NCBI RefSeq assembly: GCF_023856365.1
Contig: NC_064540.1
Coordinates: 3,717,501-3,781,500 of the forward strand
Length of the DNA stretch: 64,000 nt
Reading direction: 5' to 3'
Source of the DNA: Brienomyrus brachyistius
Taxonomy: Eukaryota > Chordata > Actinopteri > Osteoglossiformes > Mormyridae
The position numbers and the translations under genes were made by a program. Positions within the stretch are counted from its first letter, which is position 1. Every line of letters starts with the position of its first letter. Of this stretch, positions 53,114 to 64,000 are shown piece by piece. The notes below the pieces were generated by a model, which did not search any database, was not told the DNA's origin, and saw only the letters and a program-made list of their open reading frames with translations.

Positions 53114-55529
53114 GTGTGACTGACTCTTAAATAAGCATTTATACGAAATACGCCACAGCTGGTTTCAGGTTGCTGTCGTGTTGATGGACAGGTACGCGAT
53201 TACAAAAAAAAAACTGCAACAACACTGATTATCATGCAGACTATCTATCTGAAACCTTGGTCGTGGGCTGCATGTATAAAGCGCTCCCCTCATTATCCCG
53301 AACCTTTAAACGCCCCCCCCCCACTCCGCCCCCCACCCCGTGATTAAACAAGTTTTTCACTTTGAGGTAAGGCTACAGGTAAACTCTCCACTTCAATCCG
53401 TAAGACTGACTGTTTGCATCGGGGCTGTGCCAAAAGACGTGGCGTGCAGTAAAGCTATTGCACCATAAGCTTAAAAAAAACGACTGAGCACAAATCCCAA
53501 AATAGCACGAGCCTTGTTAAATATTTCAGGCACTTCGCAGTGGAAGGGAGAGGAGGAACCTTTCCGCGCCATAAACAAAAACACAAAGAGACGGAATTAT
53601 GAGCACAACCCGAATAAAATGGTGATACATTGATTATTCTCATCGTGGTGCTACATAAATACGTCGACCTCGACATTTAATGAGTGTGCGCTGTTTCGGG
53701 GGAGATGGCGCAAATGTAAAACGAGTACTGCTTTGGAATGGCAAAACTAAGTAAAATGACACAGCAGAAGCTCGCTTACTAAATCCCAGTGGCTCGTTTT
53801 TGAAGGTCTTACCCACCCATCTTTGCCCTTTTGAAAATGCAAATATGTCCCAGGTAAATTATATCTCTCTATGATTATCTGTTAATCACCTTACTTTGGA
53901 TCCTCTGGGTCGTGGTGTAGCTCAGCCTGACCAAACGGAAAGAGTGGTCGGCTTGCGCTTTGTTCTTTTCACTCACTTATATATGATGTTTACTAATATT
54001 AATACAGGCCTACCCAAAAATGCACACATTATACTAGAAACAAACGCTAATGTTCAAATGCGTTCTGATGTTCAGCCAAGCTCTTAGAATCTTCCAAGTC
54101 GAAGCTGAGATTTCCTGGTGTCTGCAGAACACAAGGCTGTTTGTTCTGGTTAAAACCAAACACAGCGTATCGCTCTGGTATAAGAAGCCAAGACGTCGAC
54201 TGGAAGGCAAGTATCATTTCAAAAAGTGACAGCGCTTGTAATGGAACTTTAAGTAGCTGAAGTGACAGCTTGTTTTCGCTCACTCTGTATGTGTATGCGG
54301 CCCGAACTAGGTCAGGCCAATCAATTCCTTTCACGGCAGCTATGATCTGTTAACGGACATATTTCAGCACCGGGAAGGAGAGGAACAAGGGAGCGTGATT
54401 ATATCTTGAAATGGAAGCTTTCAGTTGCAGAACTCTTCACTCTTTCGCTGTTTAATACTGACAGTGCTACCCTCTCAGCCCGAGACCAGCTGAGATCAGC
54501 TGAACGGCCACAATTACGGACACGTGAGCGGAGGACTGGAAACCACAAGAACTCTCGGTTTTCCGAGCACCTCGCACAAGACTATTCAGCACCTTTTTTT
54601 TTTTGCTGCCTTCAACCTCCCACCGCTGTCTCTACGGTGTAAATGAGGAGGGGTGGGCAGGGGAAGCGCTGGGTATTGGGTTTTTTTTTTCCCCGAGTCT
54701 TCGGATGTGCAAGCGTCAGTCCTTGAGTCTGTAATTTATGAGTGTTCACCCCCTCCCTACCTCCCACCCAGCAATGAGCGACTTCCTTCGGCGTCCGGGT
54801 TGCTGGCTAGTTTTCATTATCGAAAGGACCCTTCCCTCTCTTATTAGATCTGCACATCCAGGAGCGCATTAGAAAAATTAAATACGGGATATGAGTCACC
54901 GTCTCCGCCTTGGCAGCTGCTGTGCTGTGAGTTCTCCCCATCTCTCTCTCTCTTTCTTGTTCCGTGCGCCCGACTCTGGACCCAAGTGGTTCGCAGGACA
55001 CTGGTTTGGGCTAGCTGACAGTTCCTGTCCTCCATCTCCGTCCGAAGTGGGCCAGATCCGCGTGTCATTCTGTCGTGTCCTCCGTGGCTAGTGACGGCGA
55101 CACAAAGCCCTTCCTTGTGTGCGGGGAGACGGACGCGGGGGCAAGCACAGTGGCACTCTGTTGGCGCGTGCATTCCGAGGCCGCGTCGGCGAATAAAGAT
55201 CCAGATTCACATGCGCCCACGCAAAACCCCACCCCACCATCGCCGAACCACAGAAACATTCTTCATCGCCCGTGGCATTTAAGCATCTTCTGGGACGATT
55301 TCGTATGTAGAAATGTACTGTTTTGCTTCTTGCTGTAAGACCACGTAATTTTAAAACAGAAGTGCTGCTTTGTGATGAAATTGTAAAAACAAGGTTGTAA
55401 TGAAATAATTAATCTGCCACAAAACTAAATATGCATTTATCAGTTTATATATAAAAAGAACAATATATTACTTGGTGAAAGTAATATATATATAGAATGC
55501 AATACAGACCACGGGCATTGTCACCATTA

Positions 55530-55665
55530 AATCTGAGGGGGATGTGCCCCCCTCACATTTCATAATTATTCATTTGGACTCCCCCACATTTAACATAAAA
55601 TATTAGTTTTATGCCAGTACGTCCCCCCCCACATTCAAAATGCTTCTGACGCCCCGATACAGCCG
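55530..55665. repeat. Unclassified fish repeat with C-rich short motifs
   Basis: The pattern GGGGGATGTGCCCCCCTCAC, then ACTCCCCCACATTT, CGTCCCCCCCCACATT and GACGCCCC recalls a common unclassified fish repeat with several CCCCCACATTT motifs. No ORF. Confidence 0.35.
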
Positions 55666-58600
55666 ATCCCCAGGATATGATGGTCTGTGTTACAATATTT
55701 AGAATTTACAGTGGGTAAATGGTTTTTTTCCCCACTTTCAGTACATTATTCAATAAGTTACATGAAATATTCAACACTTTATTGTAAAACAGGCTCTGTG
55801 TTACTGACTTTTCCCGACTGTAGGCTAATGTAAGTGTTCTAAGCATTTTCTAGGAAGGCTAGGCTAGGAAATTATGTAGGCCTATTTTAGGTTAGGTGTA
55901 CTGTATTAAAATGCATTTTCCCCTTACGATATTTTTGCCTTACGACAGGTTTATTGGAACATAACCTCATCATAACATGGGGAGAGACTGTATTCATTTG
56001 TACAAATAGTGGAATTTTATACTTTTTTATCCAGCTCATCTGTAGGAACGTGAACACCTCACATGTTCAGCCTGGTGTCTTTAAAAAAACCTCTACATAT
56101 CTTTTCATACGCGAAATGCACGGACAATTAAATTAGATGTAATGTCTGTTAGATGATGAAAATGCAAACTGGTAGGGACAGAGGTCAGGGGTGGGGCGAT
56201 CAGCTGCATCTCCATGGTGATTGATCCCCCAGCCAGAGACTAGCGAGCACTTTGGGTAATGGAAGCCAGCTGACCCTGATTAGTGTGGATTCATTAAGGT
56301 TGAAATAAGGTCAGCTGAACTGCTTGGTAAAGCATATGTGCTAGCTTAGGTGGATTCTGGGCACCATGGTTTGCCAACAGTGCTTTGGGACCGTTTCAGT
56401 TTATCTTTGAGTGGGTCTATGCTAGTCCTTCTTAGAGGAAAAAAACGGAATTTTGCTCTTTTTGTTTGAAGATTCGGTCATCTAAGCTACAAGACTGATT
56501 GGAAATAAGCGTTAATATGACCTATACAACACTGCAGATCTTAGGTGAAATAGAACGATCAGTTTAATGGTAGTAAATAGTCTTAACCAACTATGCGAAC
56601 TGAATTAGGACAAAAGGCACCAGAAAGCTGTCAAAATGCTTAATATTATTATAGATTATAACTAGAATATGATGGTGAGTTTCAAAGATTCTGAGAGTCA
56701 ATGGACCATGTGTTCTGGAGATCGTACCAGCCATAGTGAATCGCCCGATAGACTATCGTTAAACAATGAGGAATTATTTCGGTGTAATGAGTAACGCTAT
56801 AGCACAGTAATGTATGACTTGGTCGCTTTGCTGCCCAAGCGCAAAGCATTTAACTCCGTCACCCGAACATCCAAGGAAGGGGAGGAACAGATGTAAGTAT
56901 CTGTGGGAGCACCCCGTTCATTAGTCACAGATGCCACAAAGTCTCCAGAGATAAAGCTGTCACCTCCCCCCAGCAACACTACCTGTGAGATGTGCAATCG
57001 CACGATGGATGAGTGTATGGGTGTATAGAGACAGAGTTAAAGGTAGCTCAAAGCGATCTGTCAGCTGCCATCTGCATGACAATGAAGGACAGAAGCTTGT
57101 CCTGATTCTGTACTGCATGAAATAATTGTGAAGTCGTGCCTAAGGACGGAAGGACAGATAGAGGGACGGCACTGACTTTTGTTTTTCCTCGGCAAATGAC
57201 CTGATTTCGCCAGTGCCCGACCACGAAGCCCCCCTCCCACTTAAAGGGGGGGGGGGGTGCCATTTGACCCAGACCCTCTGCGGAGCTGCACATTAGAGAT
57301 GAAGAAACACAGCTCGTGCAAAATTCAATTATGGGCTAGTTGGCAGCATGTTGGTTTGTACACTGTAATACTGGGATGTGGGTTTTATTTTTTTTTCCAA
57401 ACCAATTTCCTTGGAAAATTGGCCCTAAGCTTCTTATGGAACCATTTTTTTTTTAAGCTTAATTGTTTAATTTTTTTTTAATAGCTAAAGAAGCAGGTGA
57501 TTGATTACTTCTTAAAATTTTCAGGGCAACTACAACATGAGAGCGTTATTGTTGTTTTAAACACGTCGGTTTGCCTAATGGGAAATTTACACTTCTGAGT
57601 TCATAAGGATTAAATCTGATTTTTCTTTTTAACCATATTGCGTTTGTGGAAAATGCAAAAACTATATGTGACGTGTATACAGAACATGACAAATGGCACA
57701 TATTAAATAACACAAAGCCCCATCTTTTTAAAGCCTTTTTGAGGGAAGGTTTTGACTTGTAATTAAACTGACAAGTATAGCGGACACCTGTCTGCAAATA
57801 GATTACCTGTCATTTCTAATTTCAGAAATGCAATGGGAATATGTCAGTTCGCACCTGGAAGAAATAAAGCAGGCATTACCTTAACAAAGGCGTCTTAATT
57901 TGGTTTAGTTATGTACCACGCTACTGTTGAAGTGTAGAACTGCAGTGAGGAAGACAGATGTTTTGCATGGAGACTTTTAAGAAACTTTACATTTTTAATT
58001 TTCATTGCTGAGCATGCCTGCAGTTATATAATCCATACGCATTACTGAATTATAGTCTTCTGCCGTTTGTCTTGATTGTTACCGAATTTATGTGCCCTGG
58101 CTATATTGACCAAACCACAGAGGTGAACTAATAATGAGTGAAAGCTGGGAGAGCATTAACTTCAGAGCACTTTGAGCTCTCTAAGGTATAAACGCTAGGA
58201 GGACAAGGCTAGAGGTTACAAGCTAGTAACTCACAGGTTAGCAACTAACATTTGGGAACAAGAAGCAAAATTTGCGCTTATACAGCAAGCAAGATATTTT
58301 GCATTAAAAATCTGTCAAGTGCAGTGCAAAGGATGAGCTATGAAAAGGCCTGTTCTGTGAGGTAATGACGTAAGCGACGGGTCTCTGGTAAACTACAGGT
58401 CATTGTCTTTTTTTTTTTACGATAGTTTGGTGCTGATTTCCACAGATTAGCAGCATGGCTGAAGCCTGAACCATGAGGATCTAGGCAGTCGTCAGAAAGA
58501 AGAGAAGGTGTAAATTTAAGCACGTTATTGGAAGCTGGGAAAGGCCTTCTGGGAATTACGCAGCGCTGAAGTTTTCAATTAAAGAGTAGCCTGAAAGTGC

Positions 58601-61600
58601 CATAAGGAAGGAGAGAAAACACTGATGTATATTTCATAGGACCATGTAGTCATAGAACCTAGACTGGGGAAATGCCAGCTGGTCATGGTTTTTGTGGACA
58701 AACCACAGCAGCATCACCCCCAGTTACCCTTAATTATCCTGACTCAATCAATCCATATTAGTCTAATATACAGTAAGTCTGGAGTGCTAGATCATTTTCC
58801 ATCTTCTTCTCTTGCAGACACATTTAAAACTGGCGGCTCCAGAGTATTGTATATAAAGTATCGCGTTTCCTTTCACTGTTTAGCCAAGCCCGTAACTGAT
58901 CCAAAGGACATTTGCGTAACTTAATTCTAATTCCCCAATATTTCAGTGATCTAATTTGACATCTTCCTAATCTGCTTCATGGAAAACTGAAATCCGTATA
59001 CATCTCTAGATTTACACGATAGCACAGCTGATCCAGGAGTGGCGGCAAGTTCCGCAGTTAATAAAATTAACAGTTTTAATAAACAAGTCCGCAGCGCCTG
59101 TAATGCGTTGGAAGTGGGAATCCAAGTCAGATGCTAAAATATATTTTTAATTAGAAGAATTCAGCAGCAGATGCAGAAATGTTAAACATAAATTCAAATT
59201 AGCAGTACAATTCGCGCTTAATGAGAAAATGCTTTATTTTGATTTCAGATAGTTTGTGGTCCAGCAGTACATTGCATGGCATATTATTTTTACGATAATA
59301 TTACCATTATGCTAATATCAGACATTGAGCGCGTGTGGTGAATCATTATGTGCTACCATAATGCATAGTGTAATGACCATATGCGATTGTCACCCTTCCT
59401 TTTGGCGCTGGTGTGCTAGTGGAAAGTTGTCTGAAATGCTTTCGAGTTTCCCGAAAAGATGCAAATACGGGGGCGACTCTGGTAGGGGGCGGCAGGGTTC
59501 GAGGTGCGCAGTGTCTCCTAAAGCAGATCGCGGACTGACAGGGGAGCGAAAAAGGGATGGCGGAGAAGGGAAGGGGAAAAAAAAACAACTTGCCAACTCC
59601 GAGGGGTGGGTGAAAGGAGAGGTGGGGAGGGAGGCAGGAGTGGCAAGGCTGACAGTGATGGGTGAAGGATCCCAAGTGAAGCAGACGCGAGAGACTAAAA
59701 ACAACCCGCAGAAATCAGCTCTATGTATAGACCCAGATAAAAAAAGTGAAAAAATATCTCCCATAAAACGATAACATGCTGATAGCAGGTCAGAAGGGAC
59801 AAGCACAGCTACTGGCGAGTGAGATACAGTGAGTTTCTGGGAACTGTGGGTGTCATTTCCCTGCACCTTTACCAATGCAGTGTAAAAGAAACAGGCTGTT
59901 TCTTTTTTTGTTAATCGTGTTTTTTAATTAAAATGCATGTAGGTGAACAACACGATCTATCGACCCTGAGGCCAGTGGGACAGGCAGCCGATCTGATCCG
60001 CCGCTTATGGCAACTAAATCAACGAGTCTGATAGTTTACTCAATGCAATATTCACGGTAGATGGCAATTTCCCCAGCAAAAGCACTGCCTTAGGGGAAAT
60101 GGCTTAGAATGGTACGTGACTTTATAGCCACAGGCCCATCGCGTCGAATTTACCATGGTATCCCTTCCATGCAGCAATGAAGGAAACGAACGAGAGGGAA
60201 GGATCCTGAGCTACAGCATGCAGTGAACAGTGAAATTATCTTAGGAATACTTATTTTGAGATTTTTTGATATTCAGAAGTGGTCTCTGTCTTCTACAAGA
60301 TAATTTCATCGAGATACAGGTACGTCAGATATGGTTTTAATTTTACATAAGTAATGTCTGGTGGCATAGTTGCTTTTCTAATCTTAAAAAAAAAACAGGG
60401 CCTGGAACATGAAACTAATTCACTAAACATTTAACACGACTAGACTAGCTGAAACAGGACTAGACTACCTGAGATTTTGCCTATATAACTACAATATGGG
60501 AATCATACAGTAAGAAAACTAAGGAGAAATAAAGCAATCTGCTCGCAGTTCTATGCTTCTGTATATAAAAAAAATGATCATATACTTTTAAATTATTTAA
60601 AGACTACTGTTTACTACTGATCAGTAGTACTTTGCCACAACGGTAAACAGATGTAAACATTGGTAATGCATCTAACTTTGAATCACAAAACATAAGGTAT
60701 CACCAAACAAGAAAACAAACAAATATCAAGAAGAATATTAGCATTAATGATATGATTTACCATGAGTCATGAATCAAAACAAATAAGTGACAGTCTTTGG
60801 AAGCCGCATGCGCCCATGACTCAAAGCTCACTGTAACCCAGAATCCCTTTCTTTGTTGTCCTGATGTACTAAAAATAGGACAGCACTTTGAAATCTAAGT
60901 ATACACCAAAAGAGATTAAACTTTTGTTATAATCTCTGATCTAGGATCAGAAAACGTCCGCTGCTTTTGTGTCTTATAAATCGGGTCTCCGTCAAAACCT
61001 ATCGTGTAGTCTATCGATGCATCCGTAGTCTTGATTTTACCGAAATCTTGATCTTTATTTGCTTATGCTCAGCCCACCCTTTTCGGCGTGTATCACTCTC
61101 AGAGACATCCCTCGTGCTTTTTACATCTTACAGAGAAGATTCCACGATGTTCAGTTTTATTCTAATATGGTGGACGTTATTATCACTGGGAAGCTACAGT
61201 ATGTATAGATCATGTAATACATATTAATTTGATGACAATTTCACACAAACAAAATTAACCACAGGGACCTATATTAACATACTAGGCATATAGCCTACAT
61301 ACTATAAAACAACTAATTGGATTATCATACTTTGGTTAAATTTATCATAGACAAAACGTCACTGATAAATAGATATTAAATCAAAGATAGCACACTTACT
61401 CCGTATTCCTCGGCTGCCCTAACCTGAGCAACGCACTGTTAACCAGCAACGATTGGGTCACGATATGTTATCATATCCTGTATTATATGGTGCCATTTAA
61501 AACTGTATTTACCCTTTGCCTTTCCACGTTTTATTATACTGTATTGTACATTCTAAAGATGTTATCCCAATAAATAAGAGACAGAGGTTATGTAGATGGT

Positions 61601-62555
61601 ATCTGGATTAACAGTTTTGATAAGACATCTGAAAAAGATAGAGATCTTTCTATAAATCAGTGTTGTTATTTTAGTTAACATTTCTTCAGTAATGCATAGC
61701 TGAGGATCGTAAAAAAGCATAGCACATGGTACACTGTATAACATTTATCGAAACATCACTGTTCTCTTATTTCCCTAGAGCCGGACACAAATCACACTAA
61801 AAGTCTGTCACTTTTGTAATCAGAGATGTGCAAGTATTTCAAAGTTGATCCTTTTTTATTATTTTAATTATGCCAAAGGAATTAGGATTTACTGTGAAAT
61901 AACAGTTGTAAGTCGTTAGAAATATTCGCAGCCTATATTTTATTTCATCATTCAGCGTAATCTAGTCGGGATTTCGGGTGCAAAATACAAATTGGTTTGT
62001 CTGAATAACCAACGCCGCCAGAAAGACTTTAAGTACGGTTCGCTTGCATGAAGTCCAGTTCTATCTCTGTTGTTCAAAGCGACACGCCAGCGAAGCAAGA
62101 TAATATTCAATTAACATAAAGATCCCCAGAAAAAAACAAAGTGACTGTTCGGCCTAATAAACCATTGTATTCCGAGAACATCTGTCGAGATGGAGCCATA
62201 TGCCCGGAGAATCAGAGCACAGCTTATCCCCGATGCAGACTGCTTTGCATCTGCTAAGCAAACGCAGAGAGCCGTCCGAGCCTCTCTTAGTTTCCCTTAA
62301 GCGAAATATAAAGCAAAGGATAAAAACGCTCCAAAACGCCGCGCTGGACTAGATGCATGTCTGCATGAAATGCTGGTTAAAGGGTAATACTATAGCTAAG
62401 GCATGTCAGCATCCATCTCCAGTTCTTGAAAGTTCAGCGGAGAAGAGGCTACTGGGACACAGGCGATGACGCTCCGGAGACCGGGATGTGCGCTCACAAA
62501 AGTGGGCTAACGACGGCATAAATCCGACACTCTCAGTTACCATCTACATCGGACT

Positions 62556-62557
62556 AT

Positions 62558-62588
<31 letters not shown>

Positions 62589-62595
62589 AATAATA
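62556..62595. repeat. (AAT)n microsatellite
   Basis: TAA/AAT units interrupted by two ATG variants. Confidence 0.85.
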
Positions 62596-62690
62596 AAGAC
62601 AAACGTTTTGTTGCATGACTGGCGAGTGAAAATAAGACATCTACAAACTGCGTTATTATCAGTTTTTACGTGAATAATGCGATCTTACCT

Positions 62691-62905
62691 GTTTACATGC
62701 GGAGTATAACACGGCAGGGACGACAAACAACCAGAGATATATATAAATATATTTATATATACGTATTATATATCCTTAGCTGATGTCCACATTGTCAGTA
62801 AGAGGCTTTCACTGTAACAAATAATCCTGATGCTACTGTGTAACAATAAACCCCAGCAGACAGAGGGGGGGAGAGAGAGAGAGCGAGAGAGAGAGAGAGA
62901 TGGGG
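62691..62905 (-). promoter_or_regulatory. Candidate minus-strand first exon and promoter with (TC)n tract
   Basis: On the minus strand a (TC)n/C-rich tract at about 62865-62905 is followed by 170 nt and then a consensus donor CAG|GTAAGA (exon end 62691). (TC)n tracts are frequent near fish and mammalian transcription starts. If real it could be the first pcbp4 exon with an intron over 19 kb. No protein evidence exists. Confidence 0.2.
62864..62900. repeat. (GA)n microsatellite
   Basis: GA-rich tract with one GC interruption, preceded by a G7 run. Confidence 0.85.
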
Positions 62906-63528
62906 GAGGGAGGAGGGGGGAGGGCAAGGCTGTGGAACTGTCCTATCCAATTACAGCAGACAAATGAGAAGCTAAATGAAACATTCTGGGCAGGACCGTC
63001 CACCAAATTGTCATGTAAAAAACCTGAGTCCCAGCGTATGCCGAAAACAGCCGGTGGGGAGTCACTCACAGGTCCGACGCTTCCCATCAGCGTAGCCTCT
63101 ACTCTGCCACCTATCTTACAAATTGCCACAGAAAGGATGAGTCAAGCATTTCCATGTCACTGCCGTCTACATTAGCCTTTATGAAGTATACTTGAATATC
63201 ATTGAATTTTACCACATGGATGCCTGTTGGTCTTTTAACTGTGTTGTGTTTCTTTTGACGTTTGCAAAGCATAAAATACTAATCAGCTGATCATGTAGGC
63301 GCTTAATCACCAAATCTGCGAATCGCCAACGCTATTTAAGTGTATAAGGTATAAGCAATCAAACCACAGTTGTCAAACCAATCTGAAGTGACAGTTTGCA
63401 TGACTAACAAAGTCATTCCGTATTTGTCAGTATTGAATGATTGTGTTACACTGAAGTACATTTGTAACCATACAGCTGAAGTGTTTTTTCGCAGCGTTAG
63501 CGAATCCGGTAGCAATCCTTGGTATGTG

Positions 63529-63542
63529 CTGCCATCTAGTGA
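63529..63542 (-). promoter_or_regulatory. CTCF-like motif, reverse
   Basis: The minus strand reads TCACTAGATGGCAG, matching 13 of 14 core positions of CCASYAGRKGGCRS. Its orientation is opposite to the three motifs near 12 kb. Confidence 0.45.
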
Positions 63543-64000
63543 CCATAAATTATTTAAACATTAAGAGAAGAAAATTAATGATTCTTACGATACAGGTATC
63601 CCTGCTGTGCCTATCATTTACCGTAAAACAGCTATGGAATAATTCTCACACTAAGGATAACTATAATTGCAACCGAAAGCTGTATGTTTTATAGGAGTAG
63701 ATGTACTGAATGCAAGTCAGGTTCGTTTTTCGTAATATTTTTTGTTATTTTTACTAACTGTTATTGGCAGTATTGTCTTCAAATGGTTCAGTTTTCCTTC
63801 TGATTTATGTATATTAGTTTCATGCCTTTAAATGGAAGCTGAAGGAGATATTGATGGGCAGCCCAGACACTACTGTCAGTACAAGATTAAGTCAACAGTT
63901 AATTATGCAAGTCAAATTATACCTGCAATAGCTAAGCAAAGTGTACTGCAAGCACATACGAGTCCCATGACTGTCAAAAATGTCTCTTCCAGTGACAGCG

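Noticed and set aside
54363..54385. Possible RE1/NRSF site (TTTCAGCACCGGG)
   Set aside because: Only the left half-site TTCAGCACC fits; the right half GGACAGCGCC is absent.
59325..59875. ORFs of 149 and 161 codons on opposite strands
   Set aside because: Mutually overlapping, low complexity (Gly/Lys or Ser/Pro), no domain or splice support.

Overview
The window is nuclear DNA of a vertebrate, most likely a ray-finned (teleost) fish. Genes are split by GT-AG introns, intergenic DNA is AT-rich, and there are fish-type repeats: a Rex1/CR1-like LINE, decayed Tc1-like elements, tRNA-derived SINEs and very long homopolymer and GATA tracts. No bacterial, viral or organellar genes were seen. Exons were read by eye from splice sites, reading frame and remembered family sequences; nothing was searched or aligned by computer.

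Three protein-coding genes are supported. (1) manf, + strand, four exons from 4418 to 6097: a 180-residue ER neurotrophic factor with signal peptide, eight cysteines, a CxxC motif and a C-terminal RTDL. (2) rbm15b, + strand, a single-exon ORF at 8307-10763: 818 residues, three RRMs, an Arg/Ser-rich spacer and a SPOC domain. (3) pcbp4, - strand, thirteen coding exons from 36302 down to 19252: 444 residues with three KH domains. As I recall, MANF and RBM15B are also adjacent in human 3p21, with PCBP4 in the same chromosomal region, so the layout looks like an ancestral block.

Layout: 1-1480 is non-coding, perhaps the 3' UTR of an upstream gene. 1490-2931 is a 5'-truncated LINE and 3085-3661 a deleted Tc1-like element. 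4020-4330 is the manf promoter, with ER-stress-type motifs. 4418-6910 is manf. 7970-8306 is the rbm15b promoter and leader (CRE-like and YY1 motifs), followed by rbm15b to about 11.7 kb. From 11.7 to about 17.5 kb lies the convergent intergenic gap, with CTCF-like motifs and SINEs. About 17.5-36.3 kb is pcbp4. From 36.3 to 64 kb there is no recognisable coding gene, only repeats, CpG-rich patches and possible leader exons; this is either the long 5' part of pcbp4 or a regulatory desert.

The genes do not form one pathway. manf acts in the secretory pathway; rbm15b and pcbp4 both act on RNA (m6A writer recruitment and nuclear RNA processing; poly(C) RNA binding). I found no wholly new system. 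The most interesting points are in pcbp4: two in-frame microexons meeting inside the KH1 GxxG loop, a GC-AG intron, a 100-bp-period duplication of an exon-intron boundary, and a 72-nt linker exon not in the human protein as I recall it. Outside it, the ER-stress-like motifs upstream of manf and a convergent set of CTCF-like motifs around pcbp4 also deserve a check.
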